64,000 nucleotides of DNA from a virus: the IMG/VR virus record IMGVR_UViG_3300042349_000541, positions 1 through 64,000 of that record; one strand, 5' to 3'. Positions 29,001 through 36,508 of this stretch are shown here, one piece after another. Every line of letters begins with the position of its first letter. Position 1 is the stretch's first letter. Below the pieces are notes generated by a model. That model did not search any database, had not been told where the DNA came from, and worked only from the letters and a program-made list of their open reading frames with translations. The position numbers were made by a program, and so were the translations under genes.

Positions 29001-31241
29001 ATTAAACCTTAGTGCAGTATCATAAAATGTTGTTTCGGGAATTCCGATAACATCTTTTTGTTTGTTTTTATAACCACTCTTAGGATTAGCAAATCTAGCA
29101 AGTGCAATAAGAGCCTTACCGATCATTGTGTAAGGACTCATTCTTGTGCTAGTAGCTTTGATTTCCGCAAACTTTCCATCGGTACTAATCATATCCATAC
29201 CGAAAGCATTCGGAAGTTTTTGATAACTAGGATTAGCTTTTTGGAATATCTTTTCAGCTATAGCACCCTGAACAGACGTAAATAATTTAAATATGTCTCC
29301 GGAGCTAGAGAATGTTTTATTGCTAACGTTATCGACGTACCCGCCAAGATCTATAGAAGATAAAAAGTTGTTAGCGGCCTTTGGTCCACTCTTGCTAAAT
29401 TCTGCTGCGGCTTGTTTAGTGATTCCGCCTGCTTGCATTTTTAAGTCGTCGTAACGTACTCTAGATCCATCGGCATATCTTAGCGGAGTTCTATTTATTG
29501 CCGGTGCTATAAAAGCGTCAGCGGGATTATCTATATCGTACAGGGACTCTAAGCTTTTAAGTTTAGTTTTTTGGAGTATTTGTGCTACTGTTCCGGTATA
29601 GCCTTTTTGGGGCGATGTTCTATTACTAAAAGATGCCTTGCGTTGTGTAGCTATATCAACAGTCTTTAAAAGACCCTGATTCATCATGTTTAAAGTGTTA
29701 ACACCGATAGTTTCTACGGCCTTCTTGCGTAAAACATATTCTCCGGGCTGTAATATAGCTTTTAGTGAATCTCTATCGGACTTTTGATCGCCTTTTCTAG
29801 ATGTTACGTGTCCACCAGATTGAAATGCTCTAGTACCAGAAAATCCTTCGGATGGAACTGGATTGCTTATAGGAACTTTTGTTGATAATGGCTTGGACAT
29901 ACCAGCCCAAGACTGAAATGCATATTGAGCCGCACGGCCACCAAGTAATGCAAAAAATGTTTTAAATAAAGGCAGGTTATCTTTTAGCGTATTTCCGACA
30001 TTTAATAAAGCATCGGCGATTTCCATAAAAATCCCGGTAAACTCTTTAAATGTGGAAGTTTTTGTTATTTCAAGAACTAGATTATTAAATCTTTGTGCTA
30101 ATTTATCTATTTGGAATCCCAAACTTTGTTGTTGTTTAGCAACGTCTCTATTGATGTCACCACCGGCAGTTAAGGCATCATTTAAAGCTTCTTGAGAGAG
30201 TTTAGCTTCCTGAATTAATGTTATGAATCTACCGATTTGATAAACACCACCAAGCTCTTTTACTATATTTGCGAATCTAATACTTTTGGGATCTAAACCT
30301 TTTAATCCTTCGGATAGTCTTTGTACGGCACTAAAAACGCCGACGAAGTTTCCTTTTGTGTCTTCGAGTTGAATTCCCAGTTTTTGCAGTGCCTTAACAT
30401 TATCAGTGTCTTGCAGTCTTACAGCAATAGTTTTTAAACCGTTAGCAATAACATCTGCGGATTCACGAGTTGTAGCACGAACAGAAGTTAGAATTGCGAT
30501 GAATTCCTCAAGCGAACCACCCGCAGTAGCAAAAACACCCCCGGCTTTTTTAACCGCATCAATTATGTCGCCCGACTCAACTGCATATTTCTTGGAAACA
30601 CGGCTAATTGAGTCATAAGCTTTTTCAAGAAATTCTATTTCTTTTCCACTTTTAGCAGCTTCTTTACCGAACTGCTGCATAATAGCAATCATACCTTCAA
30701 CGTTTTCACTAATTCCGCCGAATGTGCCCGTAAGATCGGCTTTAGCTAAAAGTTTAATAGCACCTTGGGTTTGTTTTGCCGAAAAACCCGCTTGTGCTAA
30801 AATCCTACTGTATTTAGCTAATTCAACGCCCGATGCACCATAAGTTTCACCAACATTCATAATGGTTTTTCTTAAGGTTTCGGTTGAATTAACAGCATTA
30901 TCGGTAGCCTGTGCCACCTTAATCATTTCACGCTCAAAAGTAATAGCTTCGCCGACCGAATTTTTAATTCCACGGGCTAATCCCAAAAATGTTCCCGTAG
31001 CAACTGAAATACCACCGAATCGCCGTGCCGCAGTACCAACAACATTACCTAGTTCTTCAATGCCGCTACGAACTCTACGTACATTTTTATACATTTGGAG
31101 ATATTCAGCATTTGCACCAGCTAAAGCAGTTCTCCCTATATCTACCCTCGGGGCAGAAAAACGATTTACCTCCTTTTGTATTTTATCTAAGTCTTTTGCT
31201 TGAAATTTAATTGTTGCATTAAGATCGAATGGCGACGGCAT
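23079..31241 (-). CDS. Tail tape measure protein (2720 aa)
   Basis: Residues about 75-430 are a TP901-type tape-measure core ('VATGTFLGLARGIKNSVGEA', 'LAQAGFSAKQTQGAIKLLAKA', 'GGSLEEFIAILTSVRATT'). Two 'LQPGEYVLRKKAV' / 'LEPGEVVVNKRAA' motifs lie near residues 497 and 765, flanking a domain near residue 690 with 'GMDMISTDGKFAEIKATS', which looks like a PD-(D/E)XK nuclease core. Residues about 950-1530 are Lys/Ala/Pro/Glu-rich and probably disordered. Residues about 1832-1880 are a glycine-zipper hydrophobic block that could insert in the membrane. The C-terminus is coiled coil. At about 0.15 nm per residue (known for siphophages) the tail would be near 400 nm. Confidence 0.9.
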   Translation of the reverse strand: MPSPFDLNATIKFQAKDLDKIQKEVNRFSAPRVDIGRTALAGANAEYLQMYKNVRRVRSGIEELGNVVGTAARRFGGISVATGTFLGLARGIKNSVGEAITFEREMIKVAQATDNAVNSTETLRKTIMNVGETYGASGVELAKYSRILAQAGFSAKQTQGAIKLLAKADLTGTFGGISENVEGMIAIMQQFGKEAAKSGKEIEFLEKAYDSISRVSKKYAVESGDIIDAVKKAGGVFATAGGSLEEFIAILTSVRATTRESADVIANGLKTIAVRLQDTDNVKALQKLGIQLEDTKGNFVGVFSAVQRLSEGLKGLDPKSIRFANIVKELGGVYQIGRFITLIQEAKLSQEALNDALTAGGDINRDVAKQQQSLGFQIDKLAQRFNNLVLEITKTSTFKEFTGIFMEIADALLNVGNTLKDNLPLFKTFFALLGGRAAQYAFQSWAGMSKPLSTKVPISNPVPSEGFSGTRAFQSGGHVTSRKGDQKSDRDSLKAILQPGEYVLRKKAVETIGVNTLNMMNQGLLKTVDIATQRKASFSNRTSPQKGYTGTVAQILQKTKLKSLESLYDIDNPADAFIAPAINRTPLRYADGSRVRYDDLKMQAGGITKQAAAEFSKSGPKAANNFLSSIDLGGYVDNVSNKTFSSSGDIFKLFTSVQGAIAEKIFQKANPSYQKLPNAFGMDMISTDGKFAEIKATSTRMSPYTMIGKALIALARFANPKSGYKNKQKDVIGIPETTFYDTALRFNTGGIVPGSGSGDKIPALLEPGEVVVNKRAAQNVGYDVFNAMNRGSISMLADGTQYKNEFWRKRNPKPVSEFVGTIQGGGGNSEVIKAEKELLLKIADAVGDWTKVGLLFKEAVGKMPSAKALSQFGQASSAKQFENPLMSGGVKSFIDPKIEAEQGFSNAVLAAITDRKSISEADKKLAGINVGDVAQTTASTQTTQAVIDNGKATVEAINEVAKNTAETAKTAPANAKASKETQVFSGIPKGLQDIISSKKITPETNKVIAKNVITRQAKEAGFSEEEIAKAIQNTPELQDGAASQAPMRKINLKDSGLLAKETQAINDLDKKEVERYKAEQEAAGQISPEKSNKKPYPPEEEKLRKEIMAEAVKLTEGATSSKDPRFENVMDRAKNNVLARREQEAKAQAEAKAREEAASTVEVPDTRASAKTETASAGATSSSKKKTGGRKKTAGASSPDTSGTGGIPPVPPVPTVTATMPPEDDGKKKRLPADGVQKVIQPSNVITSEMASYTEALDASQGNVPMISPVGLKKSRQKLNKATSQASSVLSIESLKALQETSELDKNLKPRTTIPTVDPNKLKSSGKNISSDLLNVIEAETASMGKTQPKLKPKTQAVQGMVSPETFQDLMATRNLPKSPKINNTLMDLLVANGVATPMPTETRVPTAGKVQPMSKATAQAVSVTSPQMLKELQKSKTESENRQASGKIISDLLNQYGVKPQQNFDPSWMEGEGNIDKDKTPKTDLRKVARDAKAKELFASGKSQEDVSKWFASEEGKKTIKEDVRALRRSAKFEAGNVRDSGSYAQSSIDPKQAAAMKEKAQAEIEYKNKSFFGKVASKFPATKYLKYTGLGFGRGGSGNGAGGGVSGASGGPNDPNNSAKNLANGLDEAADKASGFGSAMGPLPLVIGMLVTNSELFTGALKSITGASDQQVKSIQDSIAAMTAFYFTFQQLNSIMKSSVPKIDAQGNILGDDGKAVEIEGPDGKATKVQSKGIKGKIARGARFAASKGLTFGNLALAGAAAAGTSNFLASQKTQEAQKKQGLISKDLEKVSVGGNISLEELQKRSREAYGLQDKANRGRSMGFFSGLPTGIGGAYAGATAGAALGSVVPVLGTAVGGAIGGAAGAILGGAVGAGVGSAASDYMYKQPTLDEKSIDASVKAQYVAAKSSYNFGKTIDKLRSGTLKTEDANKLASQGAIDAAKSLDQTRAAAMTASVALKDAEDQTSTFAGWLWTSTKDIDAFRERVSKSEEALAQSREVAKQARSTQADQFNANLAERLSKASTSSEIDNLIKSISGEGQDRTFINMLDALEVATAAASDEPDRAKAQIAASEDRAARQAAAQRSVDARQFEIDKIETAIAVRTAEITLMQQFNNAMKSVTSQTLSMQDAQSKVSVLRGESGGGFNTDRLRDISQVGDIGAFKNTANSLASLVPGGAALAQKATTAGSASDQFKNLTTTSGLFTGLNELRKVIKPGVDASKTRTDISNEISKNIPEFSSLDTVIQDQVINKLYENLSEGNLELSQIADIGKVISDSGQKFADVLIAAGENANNFVEQLRGVNAALIEEQNKLIQLRSGSIDIRSRGMERMASVSTLMPSQKAQLEANREAFRQAKDAQMLGDVGLRSGSAGQLGQSLTGINAQIQANKQQLSDPNLDVKKRANLNLANQGLESQANALTTVLGRLTDQSDRASDKMEQISRIQVQKELVKNRVESFAFGTTEQKFAMAEQAAGLQQVMRTGNFNVLPDDLKGQVSDFMKQLAEANPEGAVGQMFRKIQVDAIKQQQAMGLIGDKQAQAAIDIVEGKDVAAEKKLKQELADINKQELIAQQALIDAQREVTKSYLEMVNVIKQGFVNPAAGGQQQPQAVPNAPVMAPNAVPIFQPQNAVAVPGNAVAQAAPSFEPVITSMRSFTDTLQKISDSFSNMTMTHTLNIDGQINIAGVNTDSIATQLRDSLGEYIGQIVTEEFSKRNSSFRTA

Positions 31242-31260
31242 TTTTTATGTCCAATATAAT

Positions 31261-31286
31261 AAGAAAAAGGGCAGTATAAACTGCCC
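31261..31286 (-). terminator. Intrinsic terminator between tail-assembly genes and tape measure
   Basis: On the minus strand GGGCAGT and ACTGCCC (31269-31286) pair around a four-base loop and are followed by TTTTTCTT. It lies 36 bases after the 266-residue gene and 27 bases before the tape-measure ATG, so it should lower tape-measure transcription. Confidence 0.8.
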
Positions 31287-31322
31287 GTGTGATCCCAAAA
31301 TTATATACCCAATTACTTATTT

Positions 31323-32123
31323 TTATACTTCTACAGGATTGCCTTCATCGTCTAAAAATGGCTGGAATTCTACTTTTACGTTGTTATTTTCGTCAAGTTC
31401 TTTTCCGTCTAAAGTAATTCTAACTTTCTTTCCGTCTACATATTTAACATAGTAGCCTTCTTCGTCAATTAGTCTTCCTTCTTCATCGATTAGGTGTCCA
31501 TCCTTATTAATGAGATTAAGATCTTTATCGGCGAATTTATAATTTACCAAGAACTTGTTTTCAGGCAGGTTCTTTTCGTAATCGGGATCTAGGCCATAAA
31601 GCATGTTTGCAAGCTTGGAAGCGGCTTCTACGGCCCAAGGTTCGAAAGAATTCTTGTCGTAGTCATCTAAATTTTTCCAAGTCTGTGTTTTGTCAGGATT
31701 AAATGTACAAGAAACGACAAGCTGGTTAAACCTAACATTATCCGCAAGAGCCTCGGCACAATTAGAATCGTAAGAATTTCTTTCTGAAATAAGAGATTGA
31801 AATTGATCGCGAACTTCTTTTAGTTTTAGTGCTACATCTTTGGCTTCCGCAAGTTTAATACCGCCCTTGAGTAAAGCAGCTTCGTAAGAACGAATATCCT
31901 CTACATGCTTTTTGTATTGAGATTCCTTCTTGTCGTCCCAAACTCCTTGCTGTCTAACGTAATCGGCTAATTTAGCACGAAGCATTGCTCCAGACTCTAA
32001 AGCGTCTCGTAATCCTTTATTGTACGCAACTTGTGCGTCTCGATATTCTTTAACTCCGGGCTTTTTAACAAAACGAACAACGTCTTGACCATTCGTATCT
32101 TTTGACTTAACTTCTAATTCCAT
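31323..32123 (-). CDS. Putative tail assembly protein with C-terminal short repeats (266 aa)
   Basis: A charged, mostly helical protein placed between the tail-tube and tape-measure genes, where tail-assembly chaperones are normally encoded. The C-terminal part has a tandem eight-residue repeat, 'NKDGHLIDEEGRLIDEEGYY', in which DGHLIDEE and EGRLIDEE alternate. The start overlaps the upstream stop (TAATG). No slippery frameshift site was identified with the upstream small gene. Role inferred from position. Confidence 0.55.
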   Translation of the reverse strand: MELEVKSKDTNGQDVVRFVKKPGVKEYRDAQVAYNKGLRDALESGAMLRAKLADYVRQQGVWDDKKESQYKKHVEDIRSYEAALLKGGIKLAEAKDVALKLKEVRDQFQSLISERNSYDSNCAEALADNVRFNQLVVSCTFNPDKTQTWKNLDDYDKNSFEPWAVEAASKLANMLYGLDPDYEKNLPENKFLVNYKFADKDLNLINKDGHLIDEEGRLIDEEGYYVKYVDGKKVRITLDGKELDENNNVKVEFQPFLDDEGNPVEV

Positions 32124-32425
32124 TATTGTCCTTTCCTTTTAACTGGTAAATATATAGTATTTAAATTACTGTTGTTTTGATTTATATTATAATCATGAAG
32201 GTCGTTTTCAAGATTCCTTATTTGATTATTTCCTCTATCTAGAATTGATGACCGTAATTCCTGAAAAAGTTCGGGGTTATCTCTTACTGCGTCCGGAAAT
32301 AAAGATTCTATATCAGATATAGCCCCAATCATAGTGGTCCTGATTTTTGTGGAACATAAAGAAAATAGCTTTTCTCTAGACTTCCTCAATCTAATATCTT
32401 CTCTGTTTTTGCTGAAGTTATCCAT
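32123..32425 (-). CDS. Small tail-region protein (100 aa)
   Basis: A basic, helical 100-residue protein ('FSKNREDIRLRKSREKLFSL...') with TAATG overlaps on both sides, making it translationally coupled to the genes before and after it. It sits in the usual tail-assembly chaperone slot. Not recognised by sequence; it may be a small chaperone or a subunit of the same complex. Confidence 0.5.
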   Translation of the reverse strand: MDNFSKNREDIRLRKSREKLFSLCSTKIRTTMIGAISDIESLFPDAVRDNPELFQELRSSILDRGNNQIRNLENDLHDYNINQNNSNLNTIYLPVKRKGQ

Positions 32426-33459
32426 TATTTCTTCCTAAGATGATCGGACAGCATTTGTTGCGATCTTATACTGTTCTCAAGTTTTATATCTGCAAAATCC
32501 GTGTCCTGAACTCGCCCTTTTTCGTTAATTACGTCTTCTCTCTGTTTTATTATACTCCTAGCCATCATATCATTCATGTTTTGTATAGCTTCTGCGTCTT
32601 TATTGTTATCCGCCATTATGAAGACTTCTTTCGCACTCTTAATCTTCGGGTTCTTGATTAAATCATCTGTTTGTCTTTGCTTCTTGTTTTTCTCGGATTT
32701 ACGTTTTTGAGTTATGAACCATCCATCCAAACAATCGTCGTCATTTACAACTTTTTCGTCGGGCGATTCGGGATGCTCAAAAACGTTATCGTACATTCCA
32801 CTGTATGAACAAAGCGATAATTGATCGCGACTGTAATCCTGCGGGTCTCTATCGAATAATTTGCCGCCATGATTTTTATTTAGTGACCATACTATTCGCC
32901 AATTATCATATCTGGCTAATTCTCTTATTTCGGGAACATCTATTGAAGAAGCTACATATAAATTATACAGCTTTGTAATATCAAAATCCTGATCATTTAT
33001 TTTTTTTCCATTAAGTCTTGTGGAATGTAAAAGTAACCACTGCATTCTTGAGTTTTCGGCTACATACTTACACGACAAATGATCAAGTGAAGTTTTTTTA
33101 GAATATAGCCCGGCAAGCTTTTTATATATTACAGATATTTGTAGTTTGCAACTACGCAATTCTTTAGTTTTAAAGCATGACTCGTAAGCCTGAACTTTTA
33201 CATCTTCCAGTTCTTTTTTTAGCTTATCAATTTCTTGATCGTTTAGCGGATTCCATATATCATGATCTACTAAAATATTTTTTATTTCTTCATCGTTGTA
33301 CAAACCGTGCATATATGCTTGCTCATAAGTTTCTTCATATATTTCATACGATTTTGCTATGAGTTTATGCTTTGGTTCATAAACGTATAAAAAAAGGCCG
33401 CACATTTTTAATTTTGTACGGCCTGATATTATTTTATATAATTTAGTGTCCTTCGTCAT
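32425..33459 (-). CDS. Putative tail assembly protein (344 aa)
   Basis: It starts two bases after the tail-tube stop. Residues about 190-255 carry 'ELARYDNWRIVWSLNKNHG' and 'SMYDNVFEHPESPDEKVV...DDDCLDGWFI' type segments (here SGMYDNVFEHPESPDEKVV and DDDCLDGWFITQKRK), which I associate with phage proteins encoded between tail tube and tape measure. The C-terminus is Lys/Gln-rich helix. The DNA for residues 12-25 also forms a terminator-like hairpin with a T-run on the coding strand. The upstream AAGG is only one base from the ATG, so translation initiation looks weak or coupled. Confidence 0.55.
   Translation of the reverse strand: MTKDTKLYKIISGRTKLKMCGLFLYVYEPKHKLIAKSYEIYEETYEQAYMHGLYNDEEIKNILVDHDIWNPLNDQEIDKLKKELEDVKVQAYESCFKTKELRSCKLQISVIYKKLAGLYSKKTSLDHLSCKYVAENSRMQWLLLHSTRLNGKKINDQDFDITKLYNLYVASSIDVPEIRELARYDNWRIVWSLNKNHGGKLFDRDPQDYSRDQLSLCSYSGMYDNVFEHPESPDEKVVNDDDCLDGWFITQKRKSEKNKKQRQTDDLIKNPKIKSAKEVFIMADNNKDAEAIQNMNDMMARSIIKQREDVINEKGRVQDTDFADIKLENSIRSQQMLSDHLRKK
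33386..33422 (-). terminator. Terminator-like hairpin inside the start of a gene
   Basis: On the minus strand AGGCCG (plus two further pairs after a mismatch) pairs with CGGCCT across a 12-base A/T loop and is followed by seven T. It would terminate transcription just after the tail-tube gene, but it lies within codons 12-25 of the next open reading frame. Confidence 0.6.
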
Positions 33460-33461
33460 CC

Positions 33462-34478
33462 TTAAGTCCAGTAAGCACCACCACCGTTAACAGTGAATGC
33501 ATTGTAACCAGAGTATGAAAATGTAATTGTAGCATTTCCACCGCCGGTATCACCACCACTATAGTTAACAGATGTTAGTCTGTTTCTAGTTCCGCAATCG
33601 ATTACAGTACCAGCAGTGTCTTTAAGAGTAATCGCACGGGTGGTAGTTGCAGTACCGACACCAGAAACGTTGATTAAGTCACCATTAGTAGCAATAACTT
33701 CGAATTCTGTAGTAACTTCTATAGGGTAGGTAGCAGTCTTGTTATAAGGCCCGAAACGTCCTAATTCGAATTGATCTTCTCGTCCGAAGTCAACACTAAC
33801 CGAAACAGACTGAATACCGCTAGAACCCGGAACGTTATTAGCTTGAGATAAAACTTCCGCAGGCAAAGTGGAACCATAAAGATCGAACCTATGTCTACGA
33901 ACAACGCTTGAGGCAGGAACGTCTGTTCCGTCTAGTGAATTAACGCCAGTCGCGGGAGTACCGAACAAAGATGTTGGGCTTGCGCTCAAAATGCCTGCCG
34001 TAGTATTATCCCAAAACTTATTGTTACCGACAAGACTAACTGATTCAGTAGCATTTCCGTCTACAGAATAGTTATAACTTACAGAGGATATAAACATACC
34101 AGAACACATAACAACGTGATCTCTGGTTTGGCCCGCAACGAATCTAACGCTATCGGGGAATATACCTAAATAAACGTCACACTGTTTATTAGAAGCATCA
34201 ACAATGTTGGTTTTACCAGCCTCTCCAACAGATTGAAGATATAGTAACTTTTCGCCATCGATAACTTTTTCTAAAGTAACTTCGACTTCGGCGACATTTT
34301 CTTCGTTAGCATAAATTTCAAGCTGTCCTAGCTCGAAAATTTGTTCTAGAGTAATATTGGTAGAAATACCAACGCTTTGAACACCCCTCATCATCGCGAA
34401 TTCAGGGTTTTGAGTTGAATTATGCCCGGTTTTAGCAATACCAACTGCTTGACAGGCATAAAATATTCTATTTGACAT
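33462..34478 (-). CDS. Major tail tube protein
   Basis: 338 residues. The N-terminal region 'MRGVQSVGISTNITLEQIFE' then 'LGQLEIYANEENVAEVEVTLE' and 'VIDGEKLLYLQSVG' matches the tail-tube proteins I know from large phages, in which a hexameric beta-barrel ring is built. The C-terminal half ('IEVTTEFEVIATNGD', 'TITFSYSGYNAF') adds an immunoglobulin-like or second tube domain. It has a clear GGAG site. Position ahead of the tail-assembly and tape-measure genes and a terminator-like hairpin immediately downstream fit an abundant product. Confidence 0.75.
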   Translation of the reverse strand: MSNRIFYACQAVGIAKTGHNSTQNPEFAMMRGVQSVGISTNITLEQIFELGQLEIYANEENVAEVEVTLEKVIDGEKLLYLQSVGEAGKTNIVDASNKQCDVYLGIFPDSVRFVAGQTRDHVVMCSGMFISSVSYNYSVDGNATESVSLVGNNKFWDNTTAGILSASPTSLFGTPATGVNSLDGTDVPASSVVRRHRFDLYGSTLPAEVLSQANNVPGSSGIQSVSVSVDFGREDQFELGRFGPYNKTATYPIEVTTEFEVIATNGDLINVSGVGTATTTRAITLKDTAGTVIDCGTRNRLTSVNYSGGDTGGGNATITFSYSGYNAFTVNGGGAYWT

Positions 34479-34503
34479 TTATTTTTTCTCCGTTAATAAT
34501 GGG

Positions 34504-35439
34504 TTAATTACCCCTAACTTCTGTTGTGCATTTTATTGTACCTAAAACTAAATCTGAATTTAATTCTGTTAGTTCTGGGTTCCCGGTATTAAATATATAG
34601 CAATCTCTATATTTAAAATTCGAAACTAATTGTGGATACATGCCGCTTGGCAAAGCCTGTGGACGTAAGTAATTAGAAGCATCAAATGGATATACACCAG
34701 AAGATAATGCTGTGTTTGGATTGAATAGATTAATACTCAAGTCGTCCTGCTCAGCAATAATATCTAAAATATTTCTAACCTCCCAAGCATTTTTAGCCAT
34801 TACATAAAACATAATATTGTTATGCATCCATTTTCCGCCGCCTAGTTGATATGGTTTAGTGTCATGCACAGGTAATACATCAATAGCTACTGCGGGTAAC
34901 TGAACTCTTTTTTCTGCGAAAATTGCCCAATCGCCAGAACCTCGCATGGTGAACTGGACATTATCGGATCTATCTGAAAGCCTTTGTATATTTTTAAAGA
35001 AGCCTAAATCATTAGCGGGAAATACCTGTATGTATTTATGCGAGTAAGCAATTCTTACGTTAGAGCTAACAGCTACAGGATTATCAAAAACAACTCTTCC
35101 GTTTTTATAATCTATATTGTATCCAGAGGATGCAGGAACATTGTTGACGTATACACCCGTGGGCGATATGGGTGTTCCTTTTGATACTCCTGTTTCCCAA
35201 ACCCAGTTAGATCTATTCGATTGCCAAACTTTTCCGTCTGTAAAATTAGGATCTTTAACAGGAGCCAGTTTAGATTTATCACTTTGGTATATTCCGGATG
35301 TAGGAATATTTATGTTGTAATAACCGCCCTTGTTTATAAAGCCCCAATCATACCGCATGACAAAATTTTCAAGCAAGATATTGGTTAGTCCCAAATCTTG
35401 AGTATTTTGAAAACCTTCTAAATTAGTAGTGTCTGCCAT
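34504..35439 (-). CDS. Putative tail terminator or head-tail structural protein (311 aa)
   Basis: Contains 'YNIDYKNGRVVFDNPVAVSSN' (split by one residue), a beta-sandwich pattern with a Gly-Arg-Val-Val-F core often found in phage structural proteins, then 'NNIMFYVMAKNAWEVRNILDII' and a strand-rich C-terminus. It sits between the connector genes and the tail tube and overlaps the upstream gene by 22 bases. Probably part of the head-tail interface; no diagnostic motif. Confidence 0.5.
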   Translation of the reverse strand: MADTTNLEGFQNTQDLGLTNILLENFVMRYDWGFINKGGYYNINIPTSGIYQSDKSKLAPVKDPNFTDGKVWQSNRSNWVWETGVSKGTPISPTGVYVNNVPASSGYNIDYKNGRVVFDNPVAVSSNVRIAYSHKYIQVFPANDLGFFKNIQRLSDRSDNVQFTMRGSGDWAIFAEKRVQLPAVAIDVLPVHDTKPYQLGGGKWMHNNIMFYVMAKNAWEVRNILDIIAEQDDLSINLFNPNTALSSGVYPFDASNYLRPQALPSGMYPQLVSNFKYRDCYIFNTGNPELTELNSDLVLGTIKCTTEVRGN

Positions 35440-36008
35440 GCTGCCTGCTGAATTTTTTGAGCGTTTTTGTTTAAAGCTCTAGATATAAAATTATCACCGC
35501 TAACTCCTGCGAAAGCGGGGTCTATCATAAATGGAGTTACGTTTTTAACGGTAATGGCTCCGTCAGTACGCCCGGCTCCTTCTTTATATAATACCCCAAA
35601 GTCAGCCATGATTACCTTCGTGCCGTTAGTTAATAGCCATTCCAACCAAGGAACTTTTTTGCCGTTTTCCGATATAAAAACAGATTGTGGTAAATCCAGT
35701 AGGTTTTCGTATCTCCCCGGCTGTATGGAAATAGAAAAATTAAATATGTATTGATTAGAGTATGCGTACTGTAATTTCATTGTGTCTGCCACAGACCAAG
35801 AAATTAAAAGTGTGGGATCGGCTTTTACTCCTAAGTCATAACGTAACTTGCCCGAGCGAAGAGATTCCATTTCCGGGCAGTCATAAATTGCATCAACGAT
35901 AACGGGCTTTACGGCCCTTCTTATCTTAGAGTAATTCCTTTGAACTAAAGATTTGGCACGCTCTCTCAATTCATTGATTACGTTTTTTTTAAAACGTTCA
36001 AAACTCAT
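35418..36008 (-). CDS. Putative head-tail connector component (196 aa)
   Basis: A 196-residue protein beginning with basic helices ('MSFERFKKNVINELRERAKSL'), followed by a strand-rich domain and a helical end ('RALNKNAQKIQQAAWQTLL'). This helix-sheet-helix plan and the location between capsid connectors and tail tube recall HK97 gp10-like (tail-completion) proteins. ATGA overlap with the upstream gene. Assignment is mainly positional. Confidence 0.5.
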   Translation of the reverse strand: MSFERFKKNVINELRERAKSLVQRNYSKIRRAVKPVIVDAIYDCPEMESLRSGKLRYDLGVKADPTLLISWSVADTMKLQYAYSNQYIFNFSISIQPGRYENLLDLPQSVFISENGKKVPWLEWLLTNGTKVIMADFGVLYKEGAGRTDGAITVKNVTPFMIDPAFAGVSGDNFISRALNKNAQKIQQAAWQTLLI

Positions 36009-36508
36009 CTGTTTTTAGTCCAAAGGCATGATATATACTTAACGGGGTTTATAACAAAACTAACTGACTCGGGCTGTCCATCTAATTGATATAATTCGTT
36101 TGTGTAATTGTATATCTCAGTTACTGGTATCATATATTTTGCCTGCATTATTTTTGAAAAAAATTGAAGCCTGCAAATAAAAAGAATAGCCCCTTCTGGA
36201 ATATTTACATTCTTTATTTTTAGATATGGTTTTTCGGAAGTATATATTCTTCCGGGGATATTTTCTGTTTTTTCAATCATTTTATGTCCTTCGCCGTTAC
36301 AGTACGGACATGGCATACCTTGATCAAAAGGAATCGGGCCTCCTTGCTTATATTTGCCAGAACTTTTAGATATTCCGACAAAAGTATCCAGTGTGCAATT
36401 AAGACATTCCTGCTTGATTTCTGGATAAATTAATTTTATATCTTCCTCTAGATGGTCAGTGACCATATTATTGAAATCGGTAAAATATGAATCGTATTTT
36501 TTTACCAT
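36005..36508 (-). CDS. Zinc-binding head-tail joining protein candidate (167 aa)
   Basis: Carries two CxxC pairs ('ECLNCTLDTF' near residue 36 and 'PCPYCNGEGHKM' near residue 70), the second resembling the CxxCxGxG element of DnaJ zinc domains. The C-terminal half is beta-rich. Phage head-tail proteins with such a ribbon occur between the adaptor and tail-completion genes. It overlaps neighbours by 4 and 7 bases. Confidence 0.55.
   Translation of the reverse strand: MVKKYDSYFTDFNNMVTDHLEEDIKLIYPEIKQECLNCTLDTFVGISKSSGKYKQGGPIPFDQGMPCPYCNGEGHKMIEKTENIPGRIYTSEKPYLKIKNVNIPEGAILFICRLQFFSKIMQAKYMIPVTEIYNYTNELYQLDGQPESVSFVINPVKYISCLWTKNR

Noticed and set aside
24457-31203. Plus-strand open frames inside the tape-measure gene
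   Set aside because: They are antisense shadows: low complexity, no ribosome sites, and the opposite strand codes continuously for the tape measure.
31323-33459. Programmed -1 frameshift between tail-assembly genes
   Set aside because: The three genes are joined by TAATG stop-start overlaps and I found no convincing slippery heptamer near the junctions.
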